A model generated the notes under the pieces. The model did not search any database. It saw only the letters and a program-made list of their open reading frames with translations, and had not been told where the DNA came from. A DNA stretch of 18,086 nt. Origin: JABFSM01 sp052389555 (GTDB lineage Bacteria; Gemmatimonadota; Gemmatimonadetes; Gemmatimonadales; GWC2-71-9). This document shows positions 6,622-15,107 of the stretch, in pieces. Made by a program: the position numbers and the translations under genes. The stretch lies in the NCBI GenBank assembly GCA_052389555.1, contig JBQTHV010000069.1:1-18086 (forward strand). The letters run 5' to 3'. The first letter of the stretch is position 1. Each line of letters starts with the position of its first letter.

Positions 6622-8552
6622 TCCGGCTCACTCTTCCCGACCGCAGCGTGCGTGAGGTCCCTCGCGGCACGACCGGGCAGGATCTCGCGCAGCAGATTGG
6701 GGCTGGCCTCGCGCGAGCCGCGCTGGCCATTCGGGTGAATGGCGAGGTGCGGGATCTGGCCCGGCCGATCGAGACCGACGCCACGGCTGAGATTCTCACC
6801 GAACGCGACGAGGCGGCCCTGGAAGTGCTCCGCCATTCCACCGCCCATGTGCTGGCTACCGCGGTGCGGGAGTTGTTCCCCCGCGCCGGTATTGCGTTCG
6901 GCCCGCCGATCGAGGACGGGTTCTACTACGACTTCGAGGTTCCGAGGCCGTTCACTCCCGAGGATCTCGAGCGGATCGAGGCCAAGATGCGCGAGGTCAC
7001 CGCGGCCGACTATCGGTTCGAGCGCGAGGTGGTGAGCCGCGAAGACGCCAACCGGCGGTTCGCGGATGATCCGCTCAAGCTGGAGCGCATCGCCGAGCTC
7101 GGGCCCGACGAGACCATCACCATCTACACCGACGGGCCGTTCACCGATCTCTGCCGGGGCCCCCATATCCCGAGTACCGGCCGGATCCGGCACTTCAAGC
7201 TGCTGAGCGCCGCGGGTGCGTACTGGCGGGGCGACGAGCGCCGCCAGATGCTCCAGCGGATCTACGGTACCGCCTGGTTCAAGCCGGAGGATCTCGACCG
7301 CTACCTCCAGCGGCTCGAAGAAGCCCGTCGGCGGGACCACCGGGTGCTTGGCAAGCAGCTCGATCTCTTCTCGATCCAGGAGGTCGTGGGACCGGGTCTG
7401 ATCTTCTGGCACCCTCGCGGTGCGTTGATCAAGTGGCAGCTGGTTCGGGCGGTGGAAGACGACAATCTGGCGGCGGGTTACGATCTCGTCTCGACCCCCA
7501 ACATCAGCCGGGAGGAGCTGTTCCGCATCTCGGGGCATCTGCCGCTCTATGAGGCGAACCAGTATCCGCCCATGGCCGCGGGGGCGGGTGAGGCAGAAGA
7601 GGTCCGGTATCGGGTCAAGCCGATGAATTGCCCGATGCACTGCCTGATCTATCGGAGCCAGCAGCGGAGTTACCGCGACCTGCCGCTCCGGCTGTCCGAG
7701 GTGGCCAACCTCTACCGCAACGAGAAGTCGGGCACGCTGCACGGGCTGCTGCGGGTTAGGGGGCTGTGCATGGACGACGCCCACATCTTCTGCACCCTCG
7801 ATCAGGCCGAGGACGAGATCTTCCTGTGTCTCGACCAGGTGGAGCGACTGGTGCGTCAGCCCTTCGGGTTCGAGATGGACTTCGAGGTCTCCACCCGTCC
7901 CGCCGAGAAGCTGGGCGACGACACTGCCTGGGACCGGGCCGAGGCCATCCTCCAGGGCGCCCTCAACCGGAAGGGGATTAGGTATCGGGTCGCCGCCGGG
8001 GGAGGCGCGTTCTACGGCCCCAAGATCGACATCAAGTTCAGGGATGCCATCGGGCGGTTGTGGCAGGGGCCTACGATCCAGCTCGACTTCCAGCTTCCCG
8101 AGCGGTTCCGGCTCGAATACACGGGTCCGGATAACCAGCCGCATCAGCCGGTGATGATTCATCGAGCCATCTACGGGACGCTCGAACGGTTCATGGGTCT
8201 CCTGATCGAGCACCTCGCCGGCGCGTTTCCGGTCTGGCTCGCGCCCGAACAGGTCCGGGTGCTTCCGGTCTCGGATCATCAAGCCGCGGTGGCCGGGCAG
8301 GCCGTCGCGCGACTGCGACAGGCAGGAGTCCGGGCGGTGCTCGACGCCTCCAACGAGACGCTGAGCTACCGGATCCGGAACGCCGAGCTGATGAAGGTGC
8401 CCTACGTGGCGGTGATCGGCCAGCGGGAGGCGGCAGCCGGCACGGCGGCCTTGCGGGTTAGGGGGGCGGAGTCGAAGCAGGAGATCGTATCACTCGGGGA
8501 TCTCGAAGCTCGAGTGCTGGATCGCGCCCGGCAGCGGACCCTGGCCCTGTAG
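6618..8552 (+). CDS. thrS: threonyl-tRNA synthetase
   Basis: Class II synthetase charging tRNA(Thr), 644 residues, full length. An N-terminal TGS domain (1-60) comes first, then the editing domain with HSTAH (H73, H77) and CRGPH (C179, H183). The catalytic core has zinc ligands C338 (KPMNCPMH), H389 (DDAHIF) and H515 (MIHRAIYG), followed by the anticodon-binding domain (VLPVSDHQ...). Start GTG 6618 gives a complete TGS domain and overlaps the upstream small ORF. One oddity: the usual RGFTQDDAH reads RGLCMDDAH, so the residue matching E. coli Gln381 is Met. CGGGTTAGG occurs twice (7752, 8454), both encoding RVR; the first encodes the conserved RVR before that motif. A heptamer array begins at the stop codon. 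Confidence 0.97.
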   Translation: MIRLTLPDRSVREVPRGTTGQDLAQQIGAGLARAALAIRVNGEVRDLARPIETDATAEILTERDEAALEVLRHSTAHVLATAVRELFPRAGIAFGPPIEDGFYYDFEVPRPFTPEDLERIEAKMREVTAADYRFEREVVSREDANRRFADDPLKLERIAELGPDETITIYTDGPFTDLCRGPHIPSTGRIRHFKLLSAAGAYWRGDERRQMLQRIYGTAWFKPEDLDRYLQRLEEARRRDHRVLGKQLDLFSIQEVVGPGLIFWHPRGALIKWQLVRAVEDDNLAAGYDLVSTPNISREELFRISGHLPLYEANQYPPMAAGAGEAEEVRYRVKPMNCPMHCLIYRSQQRSYRDLPLRLSEVANLYRNEKSGTLHGLLRVRGLCMDDAHIFCTLDQAEDEIFLCLDQVERLVRQPFGFEMDFEVSTRPAEKLGDDTAWDRAEAILQGALNRKGIRYRVAAGGGAFYGPKIDIKFRDAIGRLWQGPTIQLDFQLPERFRLEYTGPDNQPHQPVMIHRAIYGTLERFMGLLIEHLAGAFPVWLAPEQVRVLPVSDHQAAVAGQAVARLRQAGVRAVLDASNETLSYRIRNAELMKVPYVAVIGQREAAAGTAALRVRGAESKQEIVSLGDLEARVLDRARQRTLAL

Positions 8553-8625
8553 AGCCGAGCGCCGAGCCCCGAGTGCCGAGCCCCGAGCGCCGAGCCCCGA
8601 CTCCCGACTCCCGACTCCCGACTAA
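8552..8625. repeat. GAGYGCC/CCCGACT heptamer array between thrS and the thiolase gene
   Basis: Ten or so exact-period heptamers of the form GYSCCGA (GCGCCGA, GCCCCGA, GTGCCGA, then CTCCCGA three times). They fill almost the whole gap between the thrS TAG and the next ATG. The unit matches the one inside selA and valS. It leaves no recognisable Shine-Dalgarno sequence before the thiolase start. Confidence 0.9.
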
Positions 8626-8634
8626 GTTTCTGGT

Positions 8635-9818
<1,184 letters not shown>

Positions 9819-9822
<4 letters not shown>

Positions 9823-10679
9823 CCGGACGAGAGCGGGTTAGGGCCGCGGCCTTCTCGCTGGTCTTTCTGGTCGGGGGGTATGTCCTTACCCTCGTGTTCT
9901 TCCTCCTCGCCGCGCCGCTCCTGGCATCCGCCCAGCTCTCCTGGGTGGAGCTCACCGGGATGCAGTCCGCCGGCATGCTCGCCGCCTACGGGGTGCTGAC
10001 TTGGCTCATCGGCGGGAAGGTGCTCCAGCTTTCGCGCGCCGACTTCGAGCGGCCGCTGGCCCGACGGTCACCAAGGGGTCGCGGGTTAGGCTCCGGAGTG
10101 CTGATCGGCGCCGGCCTTGCCGCGCTGGCCATGGGCGCGGCGGTGGTCCTGGGCCAGGCGGAATGGCGTGAGGACGGGGGGACGGCGCTCCAGTGGCTGG
10201 GAGCCTTGGGACTCACCAGCCTGGTGCTGGTCCCGGCGGCCGCGGCGGAGGAGCTCGCGTTCCGGGGGGTGCCGCTCATCGCGCTGTCGCGGGCGTTCGG
10301 CCGGACCCCGGCCCTGGTGGTGCTCGCGATCCTGTTCGGGTCGGCCCACTTCGCAAACCCGGAGGCCGGCTCTCTGGCCCTGGCCAATATCGCGCTGGCC
10401 GGGGTGTTCCTCGGTCTCATGTTTTTCACGCCCGGTGGGCTCTGGACCTCCACGGGCGCGCATCTCGGCTGGAACCTCACGCTGGCCGGGTTGGCGGCGC
10501 CGGTCAGCGGCATACCGCTGGCGATGCCGTGGCTCGACTATTCCACCGGCGGTCCGGCCTGGCTCACCGGCGGGAGCTTCGGACCGGAGGGCGGCGTGCT
10601 GGCATCGCTGTGCCTGGTGGGCGGATCGGTGCTCGCGATTCGCCGGGGCCGGAAAGGCGATGGGAGGGAGGCGGCATGA
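9819..10679 (+). CDS. CPBP family intramembrane glutamic endopeptidase
   Basis: A polytopic membrane protein of ~286 residues with several hydrophobic helices (AFSLVFLVGGYVLTLVFFLL; SGVLIGAGLAALAMG). It has the CPBP (CAAX protease/bacteriocin-processing, Abi) signature: EELAFRG (EExxxR), a second motif FGSAHF, and GAHLGWN near the end. The enzyme would act in the membrane; its substrate is unknown. The start is uncertain: TTG 9819 overlaps the thiolase stop by 4 nt (TTGA) and gives LTGRERVRAAAF before the first helix. A CGGGTTAGG motif lies right after this start (9834) and another at 10082. The stop overlaps the next ATG (ATGA). Its place between two acyl-CoA enzymes looks like operon insertion, not shared function. 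Confidence 0.88.
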
Positions 10680-11518
10680 GCAAGGTGGCGGTGATCGGCG
10701 CGGGTACCATGGGCAACGGAATCGCCCACGTGTTCGCCCAGCACGAATGGGACGTGCTCCTGATCGACGTCTCGCCCGAGGCGCTTGACAAGGCCCTCGC
10801 CACCATCCGGATCAACCTGGATCGCCAGGTGAAGAAGGGCACCCTGCCCGCGGACGCGGTGCCGAGCGTGTTAGGCCGGATCCTCCCGAGCGGTTCGCTC
10901 AGTGCGGCTTGGGAAGCCGAGTTCGTCGTGGAGGCGGCTAGCGAGCGCGCCGAGCTCAAGGTCGCGATCTTCCGGAACCTCGACCAGGTCGTGGCGCCGG
11001 GCGTCGTCCTCGCGACCAATACCAGCTCGATCTCGATTACCGAGATCGCCGCGCAGACCCGGCGGCCCGGCGACGTCATCGGCATGCACTTCATGAACCC
11101 GGTGCCGGTGCTGCAGCTCGTCGAAGTGATCCGAGGGCAGGCCACCAGCGATGCCACCGCTCGCCGGACCATGGAGGTCGCGAAGGCGCTGGGGAAGACG
11201 CCGGTGGAGGTGAACGATTACCCCGGTTTCGTCGCGAACCGGGTGTTGCTCCCGATGATCAACGAGGCCGTCTACGCCGTGATGGAAGGGGTCGCGACCC
11301 CGGAGGCGGTGGACACCGTGATGAAGCTGGGGATGGGCCACCCGATGGGCCCCCTGGCGCTGGCCGACCTGATTGGGCTCGACGTCTGCCTGGCGATTCT
11401 CGAGGTGATGCACCGCGGGTTAGGGGATCCCAAGTATCGGCCCTGCCCCTTGTTGCGCCGCATGGTCGCGGCAGGTGAACTGGGCCGGAAGACGGGCAAG
11501 GGTTTCTACCGGTACTGA
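10676..11518 (+). CDS. 3-hydroxybutyryl-CoA dehydrogenase
   Basis: NAD(P)-dependent enzyme interconverting acetoacetyl-CoA and (S)-3-hydroxybutyryl-CoA, 280 residues, the size of single-domain Hbd/PaaH proteins. The Rossmann motif is VAVIGAGTMGNGIAHVFA (residues 4-21). NTSSIS and the catalytic His138 in MHFMNPVPVLQLVE follow. The C-terminal dimer domain has DYPGFVANRVLLP and GMGHPMGPLALADLIGLD, and the end GRKTGKGFYRY is typical. It follows the CPBP gene with an ATGA overlap. It has a one-base overlap with the next gene (TGATG, 11516-11520). Two Leu codons are TTA, one in CGGGTTAGG (11416) and one in CGTGTTAGG (10867). Confidence 0.95.
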   Translation: MSKVAVIGAGTMGNGIAHVFAQHEWDVLLIDVSPEALDKALATIRINLDRQVKKGTLPADAVPSVLGRILPSGSLSAAWEAEFVVEAASERAELKVAIFRNLDQVVAPGVVLATNTSSISITEIAAQTRRPGDVIGMHFMNPVPVLQLVEVIRGQATSDATARRTMEVAKALGKTPVEVNDYPGFVANRVLLPMINEAVYAVMEGVATPEAVDTVMKLGMGHPMGPLALADLIGLDVCLAILEVMHRGLGDPKYRPCPLLRRMVAAGELGRKTGKGFYRY

Positions 11519-12537
11519 TGGACCTCCTGCACGAGATGGCCGCCCGTGGCCACGAGCAAGTCGTGTTCTCGCAGGACGCCGCCTCCGGCTACCACGGCAT
11601 CATCGCGATCCATAGTACCCGGCGGGGGCCTGCCCTGGGCGGCACCCGCTATTGGGACTACCCGACGACGAGGGAGGCCCTGGACGACGTCCTGCGCCTG
11701 TCGCGCGCGATGACCTATAAAGCGGCGGTGCTGGGGGTCGAGCTCGGGGGCGGGAAGGCCGTCATCCTGGGTGACGGTCCACCCGCCGATCGAGCAGCGA
11801 TCTTCCGGGCGCATGGCCGGTTCATCCAATCGCTGGGAGGACGGTACATCACGTCGGTCGATATCGGCACCACCCCGGCGGATCTCCGGTGGATTCAGCA
11901 CGAAACCGCATTCGTTACCGGCCTCGCCCGCGATCCCTCAGCCACGACGGGGTTCGGCGTGTTTCGCGGAATGCAGGCGGCCGCCCAGCACCGCTGGGGC
12001 AGCTCCCGTCTGGCGGAACGGACGGTCCTGATCCAGGGCGCCGGGAAAGTGGCGTACGCCCTGGGCGAGCACCTCCATCGCGAGGGGGCCCGGCTCGTCG
12101 TAGCCGATGTCTCACCCGAAAAGGCGCAACGCATGGTGAATGACTACGGCGCGCGGGCGGTGGTGCCCGAGCGGATCTACGACGAGCCGGGGGAGGTGTT
12201 CGCCCCCTGTGCTCTCGGCGGGACCGTCAACAGCGAGACGCTGGACCGGCTGCGGGTCGAGATCATCGCGGGCGCCGCCAACAATCAGCTTGCCGAAGCC
12301 AGACACGGCGCCGAAGTGGAAGCGCGAGGCATGCTGTACTGCCCCGACTATGTCATCAACGGCGGCGGATTGGTGAGCGTCTTCGGCGAGCTCAAGGGGT
12401 GGACCGACGAGGCGGTCCGGCAGAAGGCCGCGGGGATCTACGACACCATCCTGGAAGTGTTCGCGCTGGCGCATGCCGAGAGGATTGCATCCGCGGAAGC
12501 GGCCGAGCGATTGGCCGAGCGGCGGCTCACAGCTTGA
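11518..12537 (+). CDS. leucine/valine dehydrogenase family protein (Glu/Leu/Phe/Val dehydrogenase)
   Basis: NAD-dependent oxidative deaminase family, 339 residues. The active-site residues match leucine dehydrogenase numbering: K68 in RAMTYKAA, K80 in ELGGGKAVI and D115 in SVDIGTT. GALGGTRYW-like (PALGGTRYWDYPT) and the nucleotide-binding IQGAGKVAYALGEHL follow, then PCALGGTVN and YVINGGGLV. This arrangement is of the LeuDH/PheDH/ValDH branch, not glutamate dehydrogenase. Substrate preference within that branch cannot be read by eye; branched-chain amino-acid breakdown feeding acyl-CoA enzymes next door is plausible. The start ATG overlaps the HBDH stop by one base. Confidence 0.9.
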   Translation: MDLLHEMAARGHEQVVFSQDAASGYHGIIAIHSTRRGPALGGTRYWDYPTTREALDDVLRLSRAMTYKAAVLGVELGGGKAVILGDGPPADRAAIFRAHGRFIQSLGGRYITSVDIGTTPADLRWIQHETAFVTGLARDPSATTGFGVFRGMQAAAQHRWGSSRLAERTVLIQGAGKVAYALGEHLHREGARLVVADVSPEKAQRMVNDYGARAVVPERIYDEPGEVFAPCALGGTVNSETLDRLRVEIIAGAANNQLAEARHGAEVEARGMLYCPDYVINGGGLVSVFGELKGWTDEAVRQKAAGIYDTILEVFALAHAERIASAEAAERLAERRLTA

Positions 12538-12611
12538 GGCGTACGGTCACTGATTTCGTCGAGGCCGCTCCAGTGGTCCATGTCTTCTTCTGCCTGGCCA
12601 TCCTACGCGAG

Positions 12612-12641
12612 CGGTTGACTGTTGACTGATGACGGTTGACG
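12612..12641. repeat. GTTGACT heptamer repeat between leuDH-type gene and rpiB
   Basis: Four heptamers (GTTGACT twice, then GATGACG and GTTGACG). The whole gap 12538-12649 has no other recognised gene. It ends 8 bp before the rpiB ATG and leaves no clear Shine-Dalgarno sequence. Confidence 0.7.
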
Positions 12642-12649
12642 TTTAGTAA

Positions 12650-13099
12650 ATGCCCGAAGTCATCCCGGTCGGTGCCGATCACGCCGGCTTCGAGCTCAAG
12701 GAGCGGCTGGTGCAGGAGCTTGCTGCGCAAGGCTTCGAGCCTCTCGACGTCGGCACCGATTCACCCGAGTCCACGGACTATCCGATCTACGCCCATCGCG
12801 TGGCCGAGCGGGTGGCGCGGGGGGAAAACGCCCGCGGCGTGCTGCTCTGTGGGACCGGCCTTGGGATGAGCTACACCGCCAACCGCTATCACGGAGTGCG
12901 CGCCGCGGTTGCCTGGTCACCGGAGATCGCGCACCTGGCCCGGTCGCACGGGAACGCCAATATCCTGGTCCTGCCGGCTCGCTTTCTCGATGAAAACACG
13001 GCGGTGGCGATTCTCCAGGAGTGGCTACGCACCCCCTTTGAGGGAGGCCGCCACGAACGGCGGATCGCCCGCATCGAGGAAACTGGTTCGCATGGCTGA
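12650..13099 (+). CDS. rpiB: ribose-5-phosphate isomerase B
   Basis: Interconverts ribose 5-phosphate and ribulose 5-phosphate in the pentose phosphate pathway. The 149-residue protein matches RpiB/LacAB: VGADHAGFELK (D10, H11), LLCGTGLGMSYTANR with the catalytic C67 and T69, then GVRAAV and H100 in ARSHGNANIL. The usual HNDAN motif reads HGNAN, a mild change. Start ATG 12650 follows the GTTGACT repeats. The end overlaps glyA by 8 nt (13092-13099). An rpiB-glyA pair is common in bacteria. Confidence 0.95.
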   Translation: MPEVIPVGADHAGFELKERLVQELAAQGFEPLDVGTDSPESTDYPIYAHRVAERVARGENARGVLLCGTGLGMSYTANRYHGVRAAVAWSPEIAHLARSHGNANILVLPARFLDENTAVAILQEWLRTPFEGGRHERRIARIEETGSHG

Positions 13100-14369
13100 C
13101 CACAACGCTCCCTTGCGGATCGCCGATCCCGAAGTGGCGCGGCTCGTTAACCGCGAGCTGGTCCGGCAGCGGAGCGGGATCGAGCTGATCGCGAGCGAGA
13201 ATTTCGCGTCACGAGCTGTGATCGATGCGATGGGGACCCCGCTCACCAACAAGTACGCCGAAGGCTACCCCGGTCGCCGGTACTATGGCGGCAATGAGGT
13301 GGTGGATGTGGTCGAGCGGCTGGCCATCGAGCGCGCCAAGCGCCTCTTCGGCGCCGAGCACGCCAACGTGCAGCCGCATGCCGGCGCCCAGGCGAATTTC
13401 GCGGCGTTCATGGCGGTGGCTCGCCCCGGCGAGCTGCTGCTGGCCATGGCGCTGCCTCACGGGGGCCACCTGTCCCACGGCCATGCCGTGAACCACAGCG
13501 GGGTGGTCTGGCGGGCGGAGCACTACGGGGTCAACCTGGCGACGGGACGGATCGATTACGACCGGGTTAGGCAGCTGGCCCGGGCCCGTCGGCCCCGGCT
13601 GATCGTAGCCGGCGGCAGCGCGTATTCACGGATCATCGACTTCGCCGCGTTTCGATCGATCGCCGACGAAATCGGGGCGACCTTCGTGGCCGACATGGCC
13701 CACTTCGCGGGTCTGGTGGCCGGCGGCGTGCACCCCTCCCCGATCCCCCATGCCCACATCGTCACCTCGACGACCCACAAGACGCTGCGCGGACCACGCG
13801 GCGGCTTCGTCCTGTGCGGTGCCGAAATCGCCAAGGCCGTCGACCGGTCGGTCTTCCCGGGAACCCAGGGCGGGCCGCTGATGCATATCATCGCGGCCAA
13901 GGCGGTGGCCTTTGGGGAAGCGATGACGGAGGAGTTCAAGGACTATTCCCGGCGCACCGTCGCCAATGCGCAGCGGCTGGCCGAGGCGCTCATCGAGCGG
14001 GGATTTCTGATCGTATCGGGCGGGACCGATACCCACCTGTTTCTCGTCGATCTCCGCCCCAGAGAACTGACCGGAAAGGTGGCCGATGAGCTGCTGGTCC
14101 GCGCCGGGATCACCGTGAACAAGAATACGATCCCCGACGACCCGCAGTCGCCTTTCGTGACCAGCGGCATTCGGATCGGGACGCCGGCCGTGACCACCCG
14201 CGGCATGGGGCTCCCCGAGATGGACCGCATCGCCGAGCTCATCGACGACGTCCTGACCCGCCGGGATGACGCCACAATCGAGCGGGTTAGGAACGAGGTC
14301 GACGACCTGGTGGCGGGCTTCCCGCTGTACGAGCGGGAACCAATTCCCGCGCTTGCCGACGCCGAATGA
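13092..14369 (+). CDS. glyA: serine hydroxymethyltransferase
   Basis: PLP enzyme that converts serine and tetrahydrofolate to glycine and methylene-tetrahydrofolate. 425 residues. Landmarks: SGIELIASENFASRAV, TNKYAEGYPGRRYYGG, NVQPHAGAQAN, HFAGLVAGG, and the PLP lysine K230 in VTSTTHKTLRGPRGG. D201 sits in VADMAHF. The end (VDDLVAGFPLYE) is also typical. ATG 13092 was chosen because the product then begins MADHNAPLRIADPE just before the conserved region; the frame is open further upstream over rpiB without similarity. The stop overlaps the next ATG by four nt. Two CGGGTTAGG motifs (13563, 14283) both encode RVR. Confidence 0.97.
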   Translation: MADHNAPLRIADPEVARLVNRELVRQRSGIELIASENFASRAVIDAMGTPLTNKYAEGYPGRRYYGGNEVVDVVERLAIERAKRLFGAEHANVQPHAGAQANFAAFMAVARPGELLLAMALPHGGHLSHGHAVNHSGVVWRAEHYGVNLATGRIDYDRVRQLARARRPRLIVAGGSAYSRIIDFAAFRSIADEIGATFVADMAHFAGLVAGGVHPSPIPHAHIVTSTTHKTLRGPRGGFVLCGAEIAKAVDRSVFPGTQGGPLMHIIAAKAVAFGEAMTEEFKDYSRRTVANAQRLAEALIERGFLIVSGGTDTHLFLVDLRPRELTGKVADELLVRAGITVNKNTIPDDPQSPFVTSGIRIGTPAVTTRGMGLPEMDRIAELIDDVLTRRDDATIERVRNEVDDLVAGFPLYEREPIPALADAE

Positions 14370-14758
14370 ACGATTTCCAGCTTCCTCCCGATGTCGCGGC
14401 CAAGCTGCGCCGCCGCCGGCTGGCCTATGACGAGCGGGCTTTCGTGTTCGTGCTGGCGGGGATCGAATACCTGCAGTCCCGGCTCCCAGAGCGCCGCCAC
14501 GTGACCGGGGCCGAGCTGGCCCAGGCCTGCCGGGAGTTTGCCATGGAACAATTCGGGCTCCTCGCTCGCGAGGTGCTGGATCATTGGGGAATCCGCGAGA
14601 CCGCTGACTTCGGACGGATCGTGTATGCGCTCGTGGATGTCGGGTTGTTGGTCACCCAGCCTGGTGACCGAATCGAGGACTTCGAAAACGTCTATTCCTT
14701 TGAGCGGGTGTTCGACGACGGATACCCGTGGGGAGGCGCTAGGGAGCTAGGGAGCTAG
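14366..14758 (+). CDS. Minf_1886 family protein
   Basis: A 130-residue protein with the pattern of the Minf_1886 family, whose function is unknown: YDERAFVFVLAGIEYLQSRL, RHVTGAELAQACREFAMEQF, LLAREVLDHWGIRETADFGR, IVYALVDVGLLVTQPGD and DFENVYSFERVFDDGY. It is soluble and probably all-helical. It starts inside the glyA stop (ATGA). Its last residues (GGARELGS) are encoded by the first units of a GCTAGGGA repeat, so the natural C-terminus has probably been replaced or extended by the repeat. Confidence 0.8.
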   Translation: MNDFQLPPDVAAKLRRRRLAYDERAFVFVLAGIEYLQSRLPERRHVTGAELAQACREFAMEQFGLLAREVLDHWGIRETADFGRIVYALVDVGLLVTQPGDRIEDFENVYSFERVFDDGYPWGGARELGS

Positions 14759-14785
14759 GGAGTTAGAGAGCGAGGGACTAGGGGG
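14736..14785. repeat. GCTAGGGA octamer repeat
   Basis: Three perfect GCTAGGGA units followed by decayed ones (GTTAGAGA, GCGAGGGA, CTAGGGGG). It begins inside the 3' end of the Minf_1886 gene and supplies its TAG stop. The period is 8, unlike the heptamer families elsewhere. Confidence 0.85.
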
Positions 14786-14789
14786 AGGG

Positions 14790-14796
14790 GAGGAGG
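14790..14796 (+). promoter_or_regulatory. ribosome binding site of the zinc-ribbon gene
   Basis: GAGGAGG followed by a 5-nt spacer (CTGGT) and ATG 14802. It is one of the few strong Shine-Dalgarno sequences in the window and decides this start. Confidence 0.75.
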
Positions 14797-14801
14797 CTGG
14801 T

Positions 14802-15002
14802 ATGACAAGCCCGATCATGGAATGGCCGCGGTGTCAGAAGTGCGGGAACGGAATGCTGATTCCGCTGTCGGATTATGGGCGGGACGGCGCGCCCATCACC
14901 TACAAGGCGTGGGTCTGCACCAATCCGGAGTGCGGATTCAATCTTCGCATTGACAACGGGGAGGTCAGCTTCGGGCGGGCCATTCAGCAGAGTCATAAGT
15001 GA
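14802..15002 (+). CDS. small zinc-ribbon protein
   Basis: A 66-residue protein with four Cys in a CxxC...CxxxxC arrangement (C11, C14, C39, C44; CQKCGN and WVCTNPECGF). This is typical of a single structural zinc ribbon, as in topoisomerase or RNA-polymerase-associated fingers. There is no other domain. The strong upstream Shine-Dalgarno sequence supports it as a real gene. The function is unknown; nucleic-acid binding or a small regulatory role is only a guess. It stands between the Minf_1886 gene and nnr, flanked by repeats on both sides. Confidence 0.75.
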   Translation: MTSPIMEWPRCQKCGNGMLIPLSDYGRDGAPITYKAWVCTNPECGFNLRIDNGEVSFGRAIQQSHK

Positions 15003-15003
15003 A

Positions 15004-15025
15004 GCTATTGGCTATTGGCTATTGG
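15004..15025. repeat. GCTATTG heptamer array, left arm of inverted repeat
   Basis: Three perfect GCTATTG units plus one base, starting 2 nt after the zinc-ribbon stop. It is an exact 22-bp inverted repeat of 15081-15102. Confidence 0.9.
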
Positions 15026-15080
15026 TTGTCCAAGTTTCCCGCGTGCACCATAGCCCCATGGCAAGGCTGTTGACCAATGG

Positions 15081-15102
15081 CCAATAGCCAATAGCCAATA
15101 GC
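15081..15102. repeat. GCTATTG heptamer array, right arm of inverted repeat
   Basis: The exact reverse complement of 15004-15025, with a 55-nt spacer between the arms. It ends 5 nt before the nnr ATG and occupies the position where a ribosome-binding site would be expected. In RNA the arms could form a 22-bp stem directly upstream of nnr. There is no U-tract, so it is not a classical terminator. Confidence 0.9.
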
Positions 15103-15107
15103 CCCAG

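Noticed and set aside
6453..8282. 609-codon open frame on the minus strand opposite thrS
   Set aside because: It is exactly antisense to a well-conserved ThrRS and has no recognisable domain; long antisense frames are expected at this GC.
8552..8625. CRISPR-like array
   Set aside because: Units are only 7 bp, directly adjacent and without spacers; there are no cas genes.
12538..12649. Terminator or tRNA in the gap before rpiB
   Set aside because: I could find no GC hairpin with T-tract and no cloverleaf; only GTTGACT repeats and a doubtful mini-frame.
15004..15102. Rho-independent terminator after the zinc-ribbon gene
   Set aside because: The stem is AT/GC mixed with a 55-nt loop and no T-tract after it.
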